From contig JAPFFF010000369.1 in assembly GCA_039105265.1 (NCBI GenBank), positions 1 to 24,429 of the forward strand: DNA of 24,429 bases, given 5' to 3'. This document shows positions 9,196 to 19,527 of the stretch, piece after piece; position 1 is the stretch's first letter, and every line of letters begins with the position of its first letter. The translations under genes were made by a program, and so were the position numbers. The notes below the pieces were generated by a model. The model worked only from the letters and a program-made list of their open reading frames with translations. It was not told the origin of the DNA and made no database searches. Source of the stretch: Tritrichomonas musculus (lineage: Eukaryota; Parabasalia; Tritrichomonadida; Tritrichomonadidae).

Positions 9196-12100
9196 CTATT
9201 TACCAATTTAGCCTTCCACCTGCGGCTATCGCTTCTCAGCTGCAGGTGGAGGTAAAGAAATAAGGAAACCAAGTTTCCACCTGCGGCTGAGCTGCGACAG
9301 CTGCAGGTGGAAAATTACTATTTACCAATTTAGCCTTCCACCTGCGGCTATCGCTTCTCAGCTGCAGGTGGAAGTAAATAAATAAGGAAACCAATCTTCC
9401 ACCTGCGGCTGAGCTGCGACAGCTGCAGGTGGAAAATCACTATTTACCAATTTAGCCTTCCACCTGCGGCTATCGCTTCTCAGCTGCAGGTGGAAGTAAA
9501 TAAATAAGGAAACCAATCTTCCACCTGCGGCTGAGCTGCGACAGCTGCAGGTGGAAAATTACTATTTACCAATTTAGCCTTCCACCTGCGGCTATCGCTT
9601 CTCAGCTGCAGGTGGAAGTAAATAAATAAGGAAACCAATCTTCCACCTGCGGCTGAGCTGCGACAGCTGCAGGTGGAAAATTACTATTTACCAATTTAGC
9701 CTTCCACCTGCGGCTATCGCTTCTCAGCTGCAGGTGGAGGTAAAGAAATAAGGAAACCAAGTTTCCACCTGCGGCTATCGCTTCTCAGCTGCAGGTGGAA
9801 GTAAATAAATAAGGAAACCAATCTTCCACCTGCGGCTGAGCTGCGACAGCTGCAGGTGGAAAATTACTATTTACCAATTTAGCCTTCCACCTGCGGCTAT
9901 CGCTTCTCAGCTGCAGGTGGAAGTAAATAAATAAGGAAACCAATCTTCCACCTGCGGCTGAGCTGCGACAGCTGCAGGTGGAAAATCACTATTTACCAAT
10001 TTAGCCTTCCACCTGCGGCTATCGCTTCTCAGCTGCAGGTGGAAGTAAATAAATAAGGAAACCAATCTTCCACCTGCGGCTGAGCTGCGACAGCTGCAGG
10101 TGGAAAATCACTATTTACCAATTTAGCCTTCCACCTGCGGCTATCGCTTCTCAGCTGCAGGTGGAAGTAAATAAATAAGGAAACCAATCTTCCACCTGCG
10201 GCTGAGCTGCGACAGCTGCAGGTGGAAAATTACTATTTACCAATTTAGCCTTCCACCTGCGGCTATCGCTTCTCAGCTGCAGGTGGAAGTAAATAAATAA
10301 GGAAACCAATCTTCCACCTGCGGCTGAGCTGCGACAGCTGCAGGTGGAAAATCACTATTTACCAATTTAGCCTTCCACCTGCGGCTATCGCTTCTCAGCT
10401 GCAGGTGGAAGTAAATAAATAAGGAAACCAATCTTCCACCTGCGGCTGAGCTGCGACAGCTGCAGGTGGAAAATCACTATTTACCAATTTAGCCTTCCAC
10501 CTGCGGCTATCGCTTCTCAGCTGCAGGTGGAAGTAAATAAATAAGGAAACCAATCTTCCACCTGCGGCTGAGCTGCGACAGCTGCAGGTGGAAAATTACT
10601 ATTTACCAATTTAGCCTTCCACCTGCGGCTATCGCTTCTCAGCTGCAGGTGGAAGTAAATAAATAAGGAAACCAATCTTCCACCTGCGGCTGAGCTGCGA
10701 CAGCTGCAGGTGGAAAATCACTATTTACCAATTTAGCCTTCCACCTGCGGCTATCGCTTCTCAGCTGCAGGTGGAAGTAAATAAATAAGGAAACCAATCT
10801 TCCACCTGCGGCTGAGCTGCGACAGCTGCAGGTGGAAAATCACTATTTACCAATTTAGCCTTCCACCTGCGGCTATCGCTTCTCAGCTGCAGGTGGAAGT
10901 AAATAAATAAGGAAACCAATCTTCCACCTGCGGCTGAGCTGCGACAGCTGCAGGTGGAAAATTACTATTTACCAATTTAGCCTTCCACCTGCGGCTATCG
11001 CTTCTCAGCTGCAGGTGGAAGTAAATAAATAAGGAAACCAATCTTCCACCTGCGGCTGAGCTGCGACAGCTGCAGGTGGAAAATCACTATTTACCAATTT
11101 AGCCTTCCACCTGCGGCTATCGCTTCTCAGCTGCAGGTGGAAGTAAATAAATAAGGAAACCAATCTTCCACCTGCGGCTGAGCTGCGACAGCTGCAGGTG
11201 GAAAATCACTATTTACCAATTTAGCCTTCCACCTGCGGCTATCGCTTCTCAGCTGCAGGTGGAAGTAAATAAATAAGGAAACCAATCTTCCACCTGCGGC
11301 TGAGCTGCGACAGCTGCAGGTGGAAAATCACTATTTACCAATTTAGCCTTCCACCTGCGGCTATCGCTTCTCAGCTGCAGGTGGAAGTAAATAAATAAGG
11401 AAACCAATCTTCCACCTGCGGCTGAGCTGCGACAGCTGCAGGTGGAAAATCACTATTTACCAATTTAGCCTTCCACCTGCGGCTATCGCTTCTCAGCTGC
11501 AGGTGGAAGTAAATAAATAAGGAAACCAATCTTCCACCTGCGGCTGAGCTGCGACAGCTGCAGGTGGAAAATCACTATTTACCAATTTAGCCTTCCACCT
11601 GCGGCTATCGCTTCTCAGCTGCAGGTGGAAGTAAATAAATAAGGAAACCAATCTTCCACCTGCGGCTGAGCTGCGACAGCTGCAGGTGGAAAATCACTAT
11701 TTACCAATTTAGCCTTCCACCTGCGGCTATCGCTTCTCAGCTGCAGGTGGAAGTAAATAAATAAGGAAACCAATCTTCCACCTGCGGCTGAGCTGCGACA
11801 GCTGCAGGTGGAAAATTACTATTTACCAATTTAGCCTTCCACCTGCGGCTATCGCTTCTCAGCTGCAGGTGGAAGTAAATAAATAAGGAAACCAATCTTC
11901 CACCTGCGGCTGAGCTGCGACAGCTGCAGGTGGAAAATCACTATTTACCAATTTAGCCTTCCACCTGCGGCTATCGCTTCTCAGCTGCAGGTGGAAGTAA
12001 ATAAATAAGGAAACCAATCTTCCACCTGCGGCTGAGCTGCGACAGCTGCAGGTGGAAAATCACTATTTACCAATTTAGCCTTCCACCTGCGGCTATCGCT

Positions 12101-13643
12101 TCTCAGCTGCAGGTGGAAGTAAATAAATAAGGAAACCAATCTTCCACCTGCGGCTGAGCTGCGACAGCTGCAGGTGGAAAATCACTATTTACCAATTTAG
12201 CCTTCCACCTGCGGCTATCGCTTCTCAGCTGCAGGTGGAAGTAAATAAATAAGGAAACCAATCTTCCACCTGCGGCTGAGCTGCGACAGCTGCAGGTGGA
12301 AAATCACTATTTACCAATTTAGCCTTCCACCTGCGGCTATCGCTTCTCAGCTGCAGGTGGAAGTAAATAAATAAGGAAACCAATCTTCCACCTGCGGCTG
12401 AGCTGCGACAGCTGCAGGTGGAAAATTACTATTTACCAATTTAGCCTTCCACCTGCGGCTATCGCTTCTCAGCTGCAGGTGGAAGTAAATAAATAAGGAA
12501 ACCAATCTTCCACCTGCGGCTGAGCTGCGACAGCTGCAGGTGGAAAATTACTATTTACCAATTTAGCCTTCCACCTGCGGCTATCGCTTCTCAGCTGCAG
12601 GTGGAAGTAAATAAATAAGGAAACCAATCTTCCACCTGCGGCTGAGCTGCGACAGCTGCAGGTGGAAAATCACTATTTACCAATTTAGCCTTCCACCTGC
12701 GGCTATCGCTTCTCAGCTGCAGGTGGAAGTAAATAAATAAGGAAACCAATCTTCCACCTGCGGCTGAGCTGCGACAGCTGCAGGTGGAAAATCACTATTT
12801 ACCAATTTAGCCTTCCACCTGCGGCTATCGCTTCTCAGCTGCAGGTGGAAGTAAATAAATAAGGAAACCAATCTTCCACCTGCGGCTGAGCTGCGACAGC
12901 TGCAGGTGGAAAATTACTATTTACCAATTTAGCCTTCCACCTGCGGCTATCGCTTCTCAGCTGCAGGTGGAAGTAAATAAATAAGGAAACCAATCTTCCA
13001 CCTGCGGCTGAGCTGCGACAGCTGCAGGTGGAAAATCACTATTTACCAATTTAGCCTTCCACCTGCGGCTATCGCTTCTCAGCTGCAGGTGGAAGTAAAT
13101 AAATAAGGAAACCAATCTTCCACCTGCGGCTGAGCTGCGACAGCTGCAGGTGGAAAATCACTATTTACCAATTTAGCCTTCCACCTGCGGCTATCGCTTC
13201 TCAGCTGCAGGTGGAAGTAAATAAATAAGGAAACCAATCTTCCACCTGCGGCTGAGCTGCGACAGCTGCAGGTGGAAAATCACTATTTACCAATTTAGCC
13301 TTCCACCTGCGGCTATCGCTTCTCAGCTGCAGGTGGAAGTAAATAAATAAGGAAACCAATCTTCCACCTGCGGCTGAGCTGCGACAGCTGCAGGTGGAAA
13401 ATCACTATTTACCAATTTAGCCTTCCACCTGCGGCTATCGCTTCTCAGCTGCAGGTGGAAGTAAATAAATAAGGAAACCAATCTTCCACCTGCGGCTGAG
13501 CTGCGACAGCTGCAGGTGGAAAATTACTATTTACCAATTTAGCCTTCCACCTGCGGCTATCGCTTCTCAGCTGCAGGTGGAAGTAAATAAATAAGGAAAC
13601 CAATCTTCCACCTGCGGCTGAGCTGCGATAGCTTCAGGTGGAA
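9196..13643. repeat. Palindromic satellite, 122-bp dimers (about 36 copies)
   Basis: Dimer starts advance by exactly 122 bp from 9212 to 9700, and again from 9883 to 13543 (30 full units). One unit of 183 bp lies at 9700-9882. Each dimer is two 61-bp halves. Both halves have a 38-bp imperfect palindrome that begins TTCCACCTGC and ends GCAGGTGGAA, followed by a 23-bp AT-rich spacer. Half A can form a 14-bp stem (one G-T pair) with a 10-nt loop; half B can form a 15-bp stem with an 8-nt loop. Spacer A contains TAAATAAATAA stops and the period is not a multiple of three, so it is not coding. The palindromes are GC-rich against a very AT-rich background. The last palindrome (13606-13643) is a hybrid with the next array. 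Confidence 0.95.
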
Positions 13644-14114
13644 GTAATTACTTAAATGTACCATTTCAAACTTCCACCTAAAGCTATCGCAGTTTAACTG
13701 CAGTTGGAACTAATTACGCGAATTAAACTTCCACCTGCAGCTAAACTGCGATAGCTTCAGGTGGAAGTAATTACTTAAATGTACCATTTCAAACTTCCAC
13801 CTGCAGCTATCGCAACTTAGTTGCAGTTGGAACTAATTACGCGAATTAAACTTCCACCTGCAGCTAAACTGCGATAGCTTCAGGTGGAAGTAATTACTTA
13901 AATGTACCATTTCAAACTTCCACCTGCAGCTATCGCAACTTAGTTGCAGTTGGAACTAATTACGCGAATTAAACTTCCACCTGCAGCTAAACTGCGATAG
14001 CTTCAGGTGGAAGTAATTACTTAAATGTACCATTTCAAACTTCCACCTGCAGCTATCGCAACTTAGTTGCAGTTGGAACTAATTACGCGAATTAAACTTC
14101 CACCTGCAACTAAA
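13644..14114. repeat. Diverged palindromic satellite, 123-bp period (4 copies)
   Basis: The motif GCTTCAGGTGG recurs at 13631, 13754, 13877 and 14000, a period of 123 bp. Each period holds two 38-bp palindromes related to those of the 122-bp array (TTCCACCTGC arms, one right arm GCAGTTGGAA) but with different spacers of 28 and 19 bp. The first copy differs from the other three (TTCCACCTAAAG instead of TTCCACCTGCAG), so it may be the oldest. The array stops inside a palindrome at about 14114. Confidence 0.92.
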
Positions 14115-14209
14115 AGTTTTAAATATTTTTTTATTTATATTATTTTTCTTTTAGTTTTTATTTGTTCAAAATATTTTTTTTTTTTTTTTTTACATTATTT
14201 AACATAGGA
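14115..14209. other. AT-rich Helitron 3' subterminal region with T18 run
   Basis: Short unique stretch between the satellite and the 3' hairpin: mostly A/T, with 18 consecutive T at 14174-14191, then AACATAGG at 14201-14208. No coding potential. Confidence 0.8.
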
Positions 14210-14236
14210 CACTTTTTGAGCGAAGCTCAAAAAGTG
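14210..14236 (+). other. Helitron 3' terminal hairpin
   Basis: CACTTTTTGAGC (14210-14221), loop GAA, then GCTCAAAAAGTG (14225-14236): a perfect 12-bp stem. Ten bases, GCCATTCTTG, separate it from the insertion junction. In Helitrons such a hairpin marks the 3' end, where it is thought to act as the transposition terminator. Confidence 0.88.
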
Positions 14237-14494
14237 GCCATTCTTGTAAAAATAAATAATAAGATATAAATTAAAGAACAAATTAAACATTATGTTTATT
14301 ATATAAAAGAAATATATAAAATTAAAAACATTTTGAAAGTTTTCGAAGTATGATTATCAACGATCATCAAAAATAGGTTATCTGATAAAAGTCAATAAAT
14401 ATAATGATACGAGCAGATGAAATGCGTTATATAAAATTCGGTTTAATTATGCTTTACTCATTGAAGTTTTTCATATTAGAAAAAAGTTATTTGA

Positions 14495-14932
14495 TCAGGG
14501 CCATTCCCACCAAAAATCAAGACCGAAATCAGAACCTGAGTCCAGTTCAATATTCGCGAAATTACAATCGTGATCATCAAGGAGAATCAATTGATCTTGT
14601 TCCATCTCTGTGTTGTTGTTAGTAGTAGTAGCAGCAGCAGCATTGGTGGTGTTTGTAGTGGTGATTATGGTGAAATTTTCATTGTAGTTGTTGTTGTTAT
14701 TATTAGTGTTTTGTGGTAGTGGCAGCAGTAGTGGTGGCGGTGGCGGTGGTGGTGGTGGTGGTTGGTTGTAGTTTTTCAATTCTAAAACAAGTTTTTTCAT
14801 GTTCCGACGTTTTTGCTTTTTGAATTTATGCACATGCTTTTCTTTCTCGTCGAGTCGATAAAGTATTGGTGGACAATTTGGATCAATTCCAGAAATCATT
14901 ATTCCTTTCCACTTGCTATTCTTGGGATGCAT
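14495..14932 (-). CDS. 145-aa transcription-factor-like protein, array copy 6
   Basis: First gene to the right of the Helitron, translation identical to the reference. Its stop codon is about 250 bp from the Helitron 3' end at 14246, so the insertion lies downstream of this gene (reading on the minus strand) and could affect its transcript end. Its promoter minisatellite (15084-15382) has 13 copies rather than 12. The upstream region carries the variant A at 15560. Confidence 0.58.
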   Translation of the reverse strand: MHPKNSKWKGIMISGIDPNCPPILYRLDEKEKHVHKFKKQKRRNMKKLVLELKNYNQPPPPPPPPPPLLLPLPQNTNNNNNNYNENFTIITTTNTTNAAAATTTNNNTEMEQDQLILLDDHDCNFANIELDSGSDFGLDFWWEWP

Positions 14933-15020
14933 TATAAATAAATGAAGTCAGCATAAACGGGTTAAATAAAAATTCAATATAAGATTATCACTTAACTTTG
15001 TTTTAAAAAAAAAATATCCA

Positions 15021-15030
15021 GTTTTATATA
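15021..15030 (-). promoter_or_regulatory. Putative TATA box
   Basis: TATATAAAAC on the minus strand, upstream of the gene starting at 14932. Confidence 0.45.
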
Positions 15031-15083
15031 GATTTAAACAAAAAAAAATTCATTATCTAAATTAATAACTAAATACATACACT

Positions 15084-15382
15084 TTGTTTAATCGGATGCA
15101 TGCGCCTCGTTTAATCGGATGCATGCACCTCGTTCAATCGGATTCATTCATCTCGTTCAATCGGATTCATTCATCTCGTTTAATCGGATGCATGCACCTC
15201 GTTTAATCGGATGCATGCACCTCGTTTAATCGGATGCATGCACCTCGTTCAATCGGATTCATTCATCTCGTTTAATCGGATGCATGCACCTTGTTTAATC
15301 GGATTCATTCATCTCGTTTAATCGGATTCATTCATCTCGTTCAATCGGATGCATGCACCTCGTTTAATCGGATGCATGCACA
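15084..15382 (-). repeat. 23-bp promoter minisatellite, 13 copies
   Basis: One type-G copy more than the common form (three in a row at copies 5-7), adding exactly 23 bp to the unit. Confidence 0.95.
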
Positions 15383-15732
15383 TTATTTTCCTCATTTATA
15401 CCAATATTTATTTTTAAAATATTATTTTGTTAATTTATAAAACATTACTATCTATTTATATTTGTTTATTTATTTGTAATAAACTACTACTTATGCATTG
15501 AGTCATAACACTACTACTTCTTTGAACAATCAACCACAACTGCATTGCCTTATAAACTGACACTGCTTCTCTCAATCTAATTACACTCATCATTACAATA
15601 ATTAAACCTCATAATTATTATCATTAACAAAAGAATGTTTAGCAGTTTTCTTAAATCATACTTTTCATGTACTTATGACTTTCGTGTTTCCCAACAGTTT
15701 GAAAAGCTGAGAGGGTAAAAAAAAGTATGAGT

Positions 15733-15771
<39 letters not shown>

Positions 15772-16395
15772 TCAAAATTGAGAGAGGGGGTAAACAAAAA
15801 TGTAACTATAATATTGTGAATTATTTTTTCTTTATTTATTTGTATTTATGCATTCTTTATAGTAATTTATAAGTTGAGATTCAAAATGGTGATAAAGCGT
15901 TGTTTGCTTGTTTATCTTTTGTGACAAAAGCGATGTGGTTGAAAATGTAAAACCAATGCATTCAATTGACAAGAAAAAAATTTTTTTTTTCAAATACTTC
16001 ACTTTTTATATGAATTGGTAAATAATAATACGTTTAATGGTCATTTAACTTTTTATATTAGCTTTTTGAATGATTTATATTTGTTTATTGATTTGTTAAA
16101 TGACAAATTTCAAAGGGAGGTTTTGTTTTGAAATAATTTTATCTTTATAAAAATAAATAATAAGATATAAATTAAAGAACAAATTAAACATTATGTTTAT
16201 TATATAAAAGAAATATATAAAATTAAAAACATTTTGAAAGTTTTCGAAGTATGATTATCAACGATCATCAAAAATAGGTTATCTGATAAAAGTCAATAAA
16301 TATAATGATACGAGCAGATGAAATGCGTTATATAAAATTCGGTTTAATTATGCTTTACTCATTGAAGTTTTTCATATTAGAAAAAAGTTATTTGA

Positions 16396-16833
16396 TCAGG
16401 GCCATTCCCACCAAAAATCAAGACCGAAATCAGAACCTGAGTCCAGTTCAATATTCGCGAAATTACAATCGTGATCATCAAGGAGAATCAATTGATCTTG
16501 TTCCATCTCTGTGTTGTTGTTAGTAGTAGTAGCAGCAGCAGCATTGGTGGTGTTTGTAGTGGTGATTATGGTGAAATTTTCATTGTAGTTGTTGTTGTTA
16601 TTATTAGTGTTTTGTGGTAGTGGCAGCAGTAGTGGTGGCGGTGGCGGTGGTGGTGGTGGTGGTTGGTTGTAGTTTTTCAATTCTAAAACAAGTTTTTTCA
16701 TGTTCCGACGTTTTTGCTTTTTGAATTTATGCACATGCTTTTCTTTCTCGTCGAGTCGATAAAGTATTGGTGGACAATTTGGATCAATTCCAGAAATCAT
16801 TATTCCTTTCCACTTGCTATTCTTGGGATGCAT
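16396..16833 (-). CDS. 145-aa transcription-factor-like protein, array copy 7
   Basis: Identical protein to the reference copy, with ten prolines. The upstream region is the common form: TATA-like site 16922-16931, 12-copy minisatellite 16985-17260, and C at the diagnostic site. Together with the next gene it forms a pair of common-type units between two variant units that carry 13-copy minisatellites. Confidence 0.58.
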   Translation of the reverse strand: MHPKNSKWKGIMISGIDPNCPPILYRLDEKEKHVHKFKKQKRRNMKKLVLELKNYNQPPPPPPPPPPLLLPLPQNTNNNNNNYNENFTIITTTNTTNAAAATTTNNNTEMEQDQLILLDDHDCNFANIELDSGSDFGLDFWWEWP

Positions 16834-16921
16834 TATAAATAAATGAAGTCAGCATAAACGGGTTAAATAAAAATTCAATATAAGATTATCACTTAACTTT
16901 GTTTTAAAAAAAAAATATCCA

Positions 16922-16931
16922 GTTTTATATA
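16922..16931 (-). promoter_or_regulatory. Putative TATA box
   Basis: TATATAAAAC on the minus strand, upstream of the gene starting at 16833. Confidence 0.45.
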
Positions 16932-16984
16932 GATTTAAACAAAAAAAAATTCATTATCTAAATTAATAACTAAATACATACACT

Positions 16985-17260
16985 TTGTTTAATCGGATGC
17001 ATGCGCCTCGTTTAATCGGATGCATGCACCTCGTTCAATCGGATTCATTCATCTCGTTCAATCGGATTCATTCATCTCGTTTAATCGGATGCATGCACCT
17101 CGTTTAATCGGATGCATGCACCTCGTTCAATCGGATTCATTCATCTCGTTTAATCGGATGCATGCACCTTGTTTAATCGGATTCATTCATCTCGTTTAAT
17201 CGGATTCATTCATCTCGTTCAATCGGATGCATGCACCTCGTTTAATCGGATGCATGCACA
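16985..17260 (-). repeat. 23-bp promoter minisatellite, 12 copies
   Basis: Common copy order, upstream of the gene starting at 16833. Confidence 0.95.
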
Positions 17261-17616
17261 TTATTTTCCTCATTTATACCAATATTTATTTTTAAAATAT
17301 TATTTTGTTAATTTATAAAACATTACTATCTATTTATATTTGTTTATTTATTTGTAATAAACTACTACTTATGCATTGAGTCATAACACTACTACTTCTT
17401 TGAACAATCAACCACAACTGCATTGCCTTATAAACTGCCACTGCTTCTCTCAATCTAATTACACTCATCATTACAATAATTAAACCTCATAATTATTATC
17501 ATTAACAAAAGAATGTTTAGCAGTTTTCTTAAATCATACTTTTCATGTACTTATGACTTTCGTGTTTCCCAACAGTTTGAAAAGCTGAGAGGGTAAAAAA
17601 AAGTATGAGTTATTTA

Positions 17617-17649
<33 letters not shown>

Positions 17650-18273
17650 TCAAAATTGAGAGAGGGGGTAAACAAAAATGTAACTATAATATTGTGAATT
17701 ATTTTTTCTTTATTTATTTGTATTTATGCATTCTTTATAGTAATTTATAAGTTGAGATTCAAAATGGTGATAAAGCGTTGTTTGCTTGTTTATCTTTTGT
17801 GACAAAAGCGATGTGGTTGAAAATGTAAAACCAATGCATTCAATTGACAAGAAAAAAATTTTTTTTTTCAAATACTTCACTTTTTATATGAATTGGTAAA
17901 TAATAATACGTTTAATGGTCATTTAACTTTTTATATTAGCTTTTTGAATGATTTATATTTGTTTATTGATTTGTTAAATGACAAATTTCAAAGGGAGGTT
18001 TTGTTTTGAAATAATTTTATCTTTATAAAAATAAATAATAAGATATAAATTAAAGAACAAATTAAACATTATGTTTATTATATAAAAGAAATATATAAAA
18101 TTAAAAACATTTTGAAAGTTTTCGAAGTATGATTATCAACGATCATCAAAAATAGGTTATCTGATAAAAGTCAATAAATATAATGATACGAGCAGATGAA
18201 ATGCGTTATATAAAATTCGGTTTAATTATGCTTTACTCATTGAAGTTTTTCATATTAGAAAAAAGTTATTTGA

Positions 18274-18711
18274 TCAGGGCCATTCCCACCAAAAATCAAG
18301 ACCGAAATCAGAACCTGAGTCCAGTTCAATATTCGCGAAATTACAATCGTGATCATCAAGGAGAATCAATTGATCTTGTTCCATCTCTGTGTTGTTGTTA
18401 GTAGTAGTAGCAGCAGCAGCATTGGTGGTGTTTGTAGTGGTGATTATGGTGAAATTTTCATTGTAGTTGTTGTTGTTATTATTAGTGTTTTGTGGTAGTG
18501 GCAGCAGTAGTGGTGGCGGTGGCGGTGGTGGTGGTGGTGGTTGGTTGTAGTTTTTCAATTCTAAAACAAGTTTTTTCATGTTCCGACGTTTTTGCTTTTT
18601 GAATTTATGCACATGCTTTTCTTTCTCGTCGAGTCGATAAAGTATTGGTGGACAATTTGGATCAATTCCAGAAATCATTATTCCTTTCCACTTGCTATTC
18701 TTGGGATGCAT
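18274..18711 (-). CDS. 145-aa transcription-factor-like protein, array copy 8
   Basis: Identical protein to the reference copy. What distinguishes this unit is its promoter: the minisatellite (18863-19138) still has 12 copies, but in a different order, with the second copy a hybrid of the two subtypes and one extra GATGCATGCA-type copy in the middle. The coding region shows no change, so the regulatory array is evolving faster than the gene. Confidence 0.58.
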   Translation of the reverse strand: MHPKNSKWKGIMISGIDPNCPPILYRLDEKEKHVHKFKKQKRRNMKKLVLELKNYNQPPPPPPPPPPLLLPLPQNTNNNNNNYNENFTIITTTNTTNAAAATTTNNNTEMEQDQLILLDDHDCNFANIELDSGSDFGLDFWWEWP

Positions 18712-18799
18712 TATAAATAAATGAAGTCAGCATAAACGGGTTAAATAAAAATTCAATATAAGATTATCACTTAACTTTGTTTTAAAAAAAAAATATCCA

Positions 18800-18809
18800 G
18801 TTTTATATA
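18800..18809 (-). promoter_or_regulatory. Putative TATA box
   Basis: TATATAAAAC on the minus strand, upstream of the gene starting at 18711. Confidence 0.45.
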
Positions 18810-18862
18810 GATTTAAACAAAAAAAAATTCATTATCTAAATTAATAACTAAATACATACACT

Positions 18863-19138
18863 TTGTTTAATCGGATGCATGCGCCTCGTTTAATCGGATT
18901 CATTCATCTCGTTCAATCGGATTCATTCATCTCGTTTAATCGGATGCATGCACCTCGTTTAATCGGATGCATGCACCTCGTTTAATCGGATGCATGCACC
19001 TCGTTCAATCGGATTCATTCATCTCGTTTAATCGGATGCATGCACCTTGTTTAATCGGATTCATTCATCTCGTTTAATCGGATTCATTCATCTCGTTCAA
19101 TCGGATGCATGCACCTCGTTTAATCGGATGCATGCACA
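18863..19138 (-). repeat. 23-bp promoter minisatellite, 12 copies, rearranged
   Basis: Order G(variant), T, T, G, G, G, T, G, T, T, G, G. The second copy begins like type G (TTTAATCGG) and ends like type T, a fusion of the usual copies 2 and 3. A third central type-G copy restores the total to 12. Confidence 0.95.
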
Positions 19139-19494
19139 TTATTTTCCTCATTTATACCAATATTTATTTTTAAAATATTATTTTGTTAATTTATAAAACA
19201 TTACTATCTATTTATATTTGTTTATTTATTTGTAATAAACTACTACTTATGCATTGAGTCATAACACTACTACTTCTTTGAACAATCAACCACAACTGCA
19301 TTGCCTTATAAACTGCCACTGCTTCTCTCAATCTAATTACACTCATCATTACAATAATTAAACCTCATAATTATTATCATTAACAAAAGAATGTTTAGCA
19401 GTTTTCTTAAATCATACTTTTCATGTACTTATGACTTTCGTGTTTCCCAACAGTTTGAAAAGCTGAGAGGGTAAAAAAAAGTATGAGTTATTTA

Positions 19495-19527
<33 letters not shown>

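Larger units (their letters stand above)
8989..14246 (+). mobile_element. Non-autonomous Helitron (5258 bp) packed with palindromic satellite
   Basis: Comparison with the nine uninterrupted spacers fixes the insertion: host TCTTTA, then the element, then host TAAAAATAAAT. The element starts TCCTATATATAATAAG and ends GCCATTCTTG. Known Helitron rules are a 5' TC, a 3' CTRR preceded by a short hairpin 10-12 nt away, insertion between A and T, and no target-site duplication. All fit, except that the 3' end is CTTG rather than CTRR. One T is shared at the junction, so the ends could be shifted by 1 bp; the A/T rule picks these coordinates. No Rep or helicase coding sequence is present, so it would need a partner element. 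About 4.9 of 5.26 kb is tandem repeat. It lies in only one array unit, so it inserted after that unit had formed. Confidence 0.85.
7359..14494. repeat. Array unit 4 (1878 bp plus Helitron)
   Basis: A variant unit: A at 8401, and the edge of the TTA tract (about 8580) reads TTTATTTATTATT instead of TTTATTTTTTATT. The unit sequence breaks after 8988 and resumes at 14247 exactly where it left off. Flanking spacer pieces 8224-8988 and 14247-14494 hold no recognised gene. Confidence 0.95.
14495..16395. repeat. Array unit 5 (1901 bp, 13-copy minisatellite, A variant)
   Basis: 23 bp longer because of one additional GATGCATGCA-type minisatellite copy. It carries A at 15560 and the altered TTA edge, as in units 4 and 8. 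The spacer 15383-16395 is AT-rich with no recognised gene. Confidence 0.95.
16396..18273. repeat. Array unit 6 (1878 bp, common type)
   Basis: Matches unit 1 in length, minisatellite order and the diagnostic C. The spacer 17261-18273 holds a TTA tract and A/T runs only. Confidence 0.95.

Noticed and set aside
9196-13643. Coding tandem repeat protein
   Set aside because: The 122-bp period shifts frame in each unit, and the A spacer contains stops (TAAATAAATAA).
9196-14114. CRISPR or bacterial palindromic repeats with spacers
   Set aside because: The 23-bp (or 19- and 28-bp) spacers between palindromes are themselves repeated, not unique. This is satellite DNA.
8989-14246. LTR element, or cut-and-paste transposon with terminal inverted repeats
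   Set aside because: No long terminal direct repeats, no inverted termini and no target-site duplication. The TC start plus 3' hairpin fits a Helitron better.
14210-14246. Bacterial intrinsic terminator
   Set aside because: The hairpin stem is AT-rich and lacks a following T run. Its position, 10 nt from an insertion junction, identifies it as a Helitron end.
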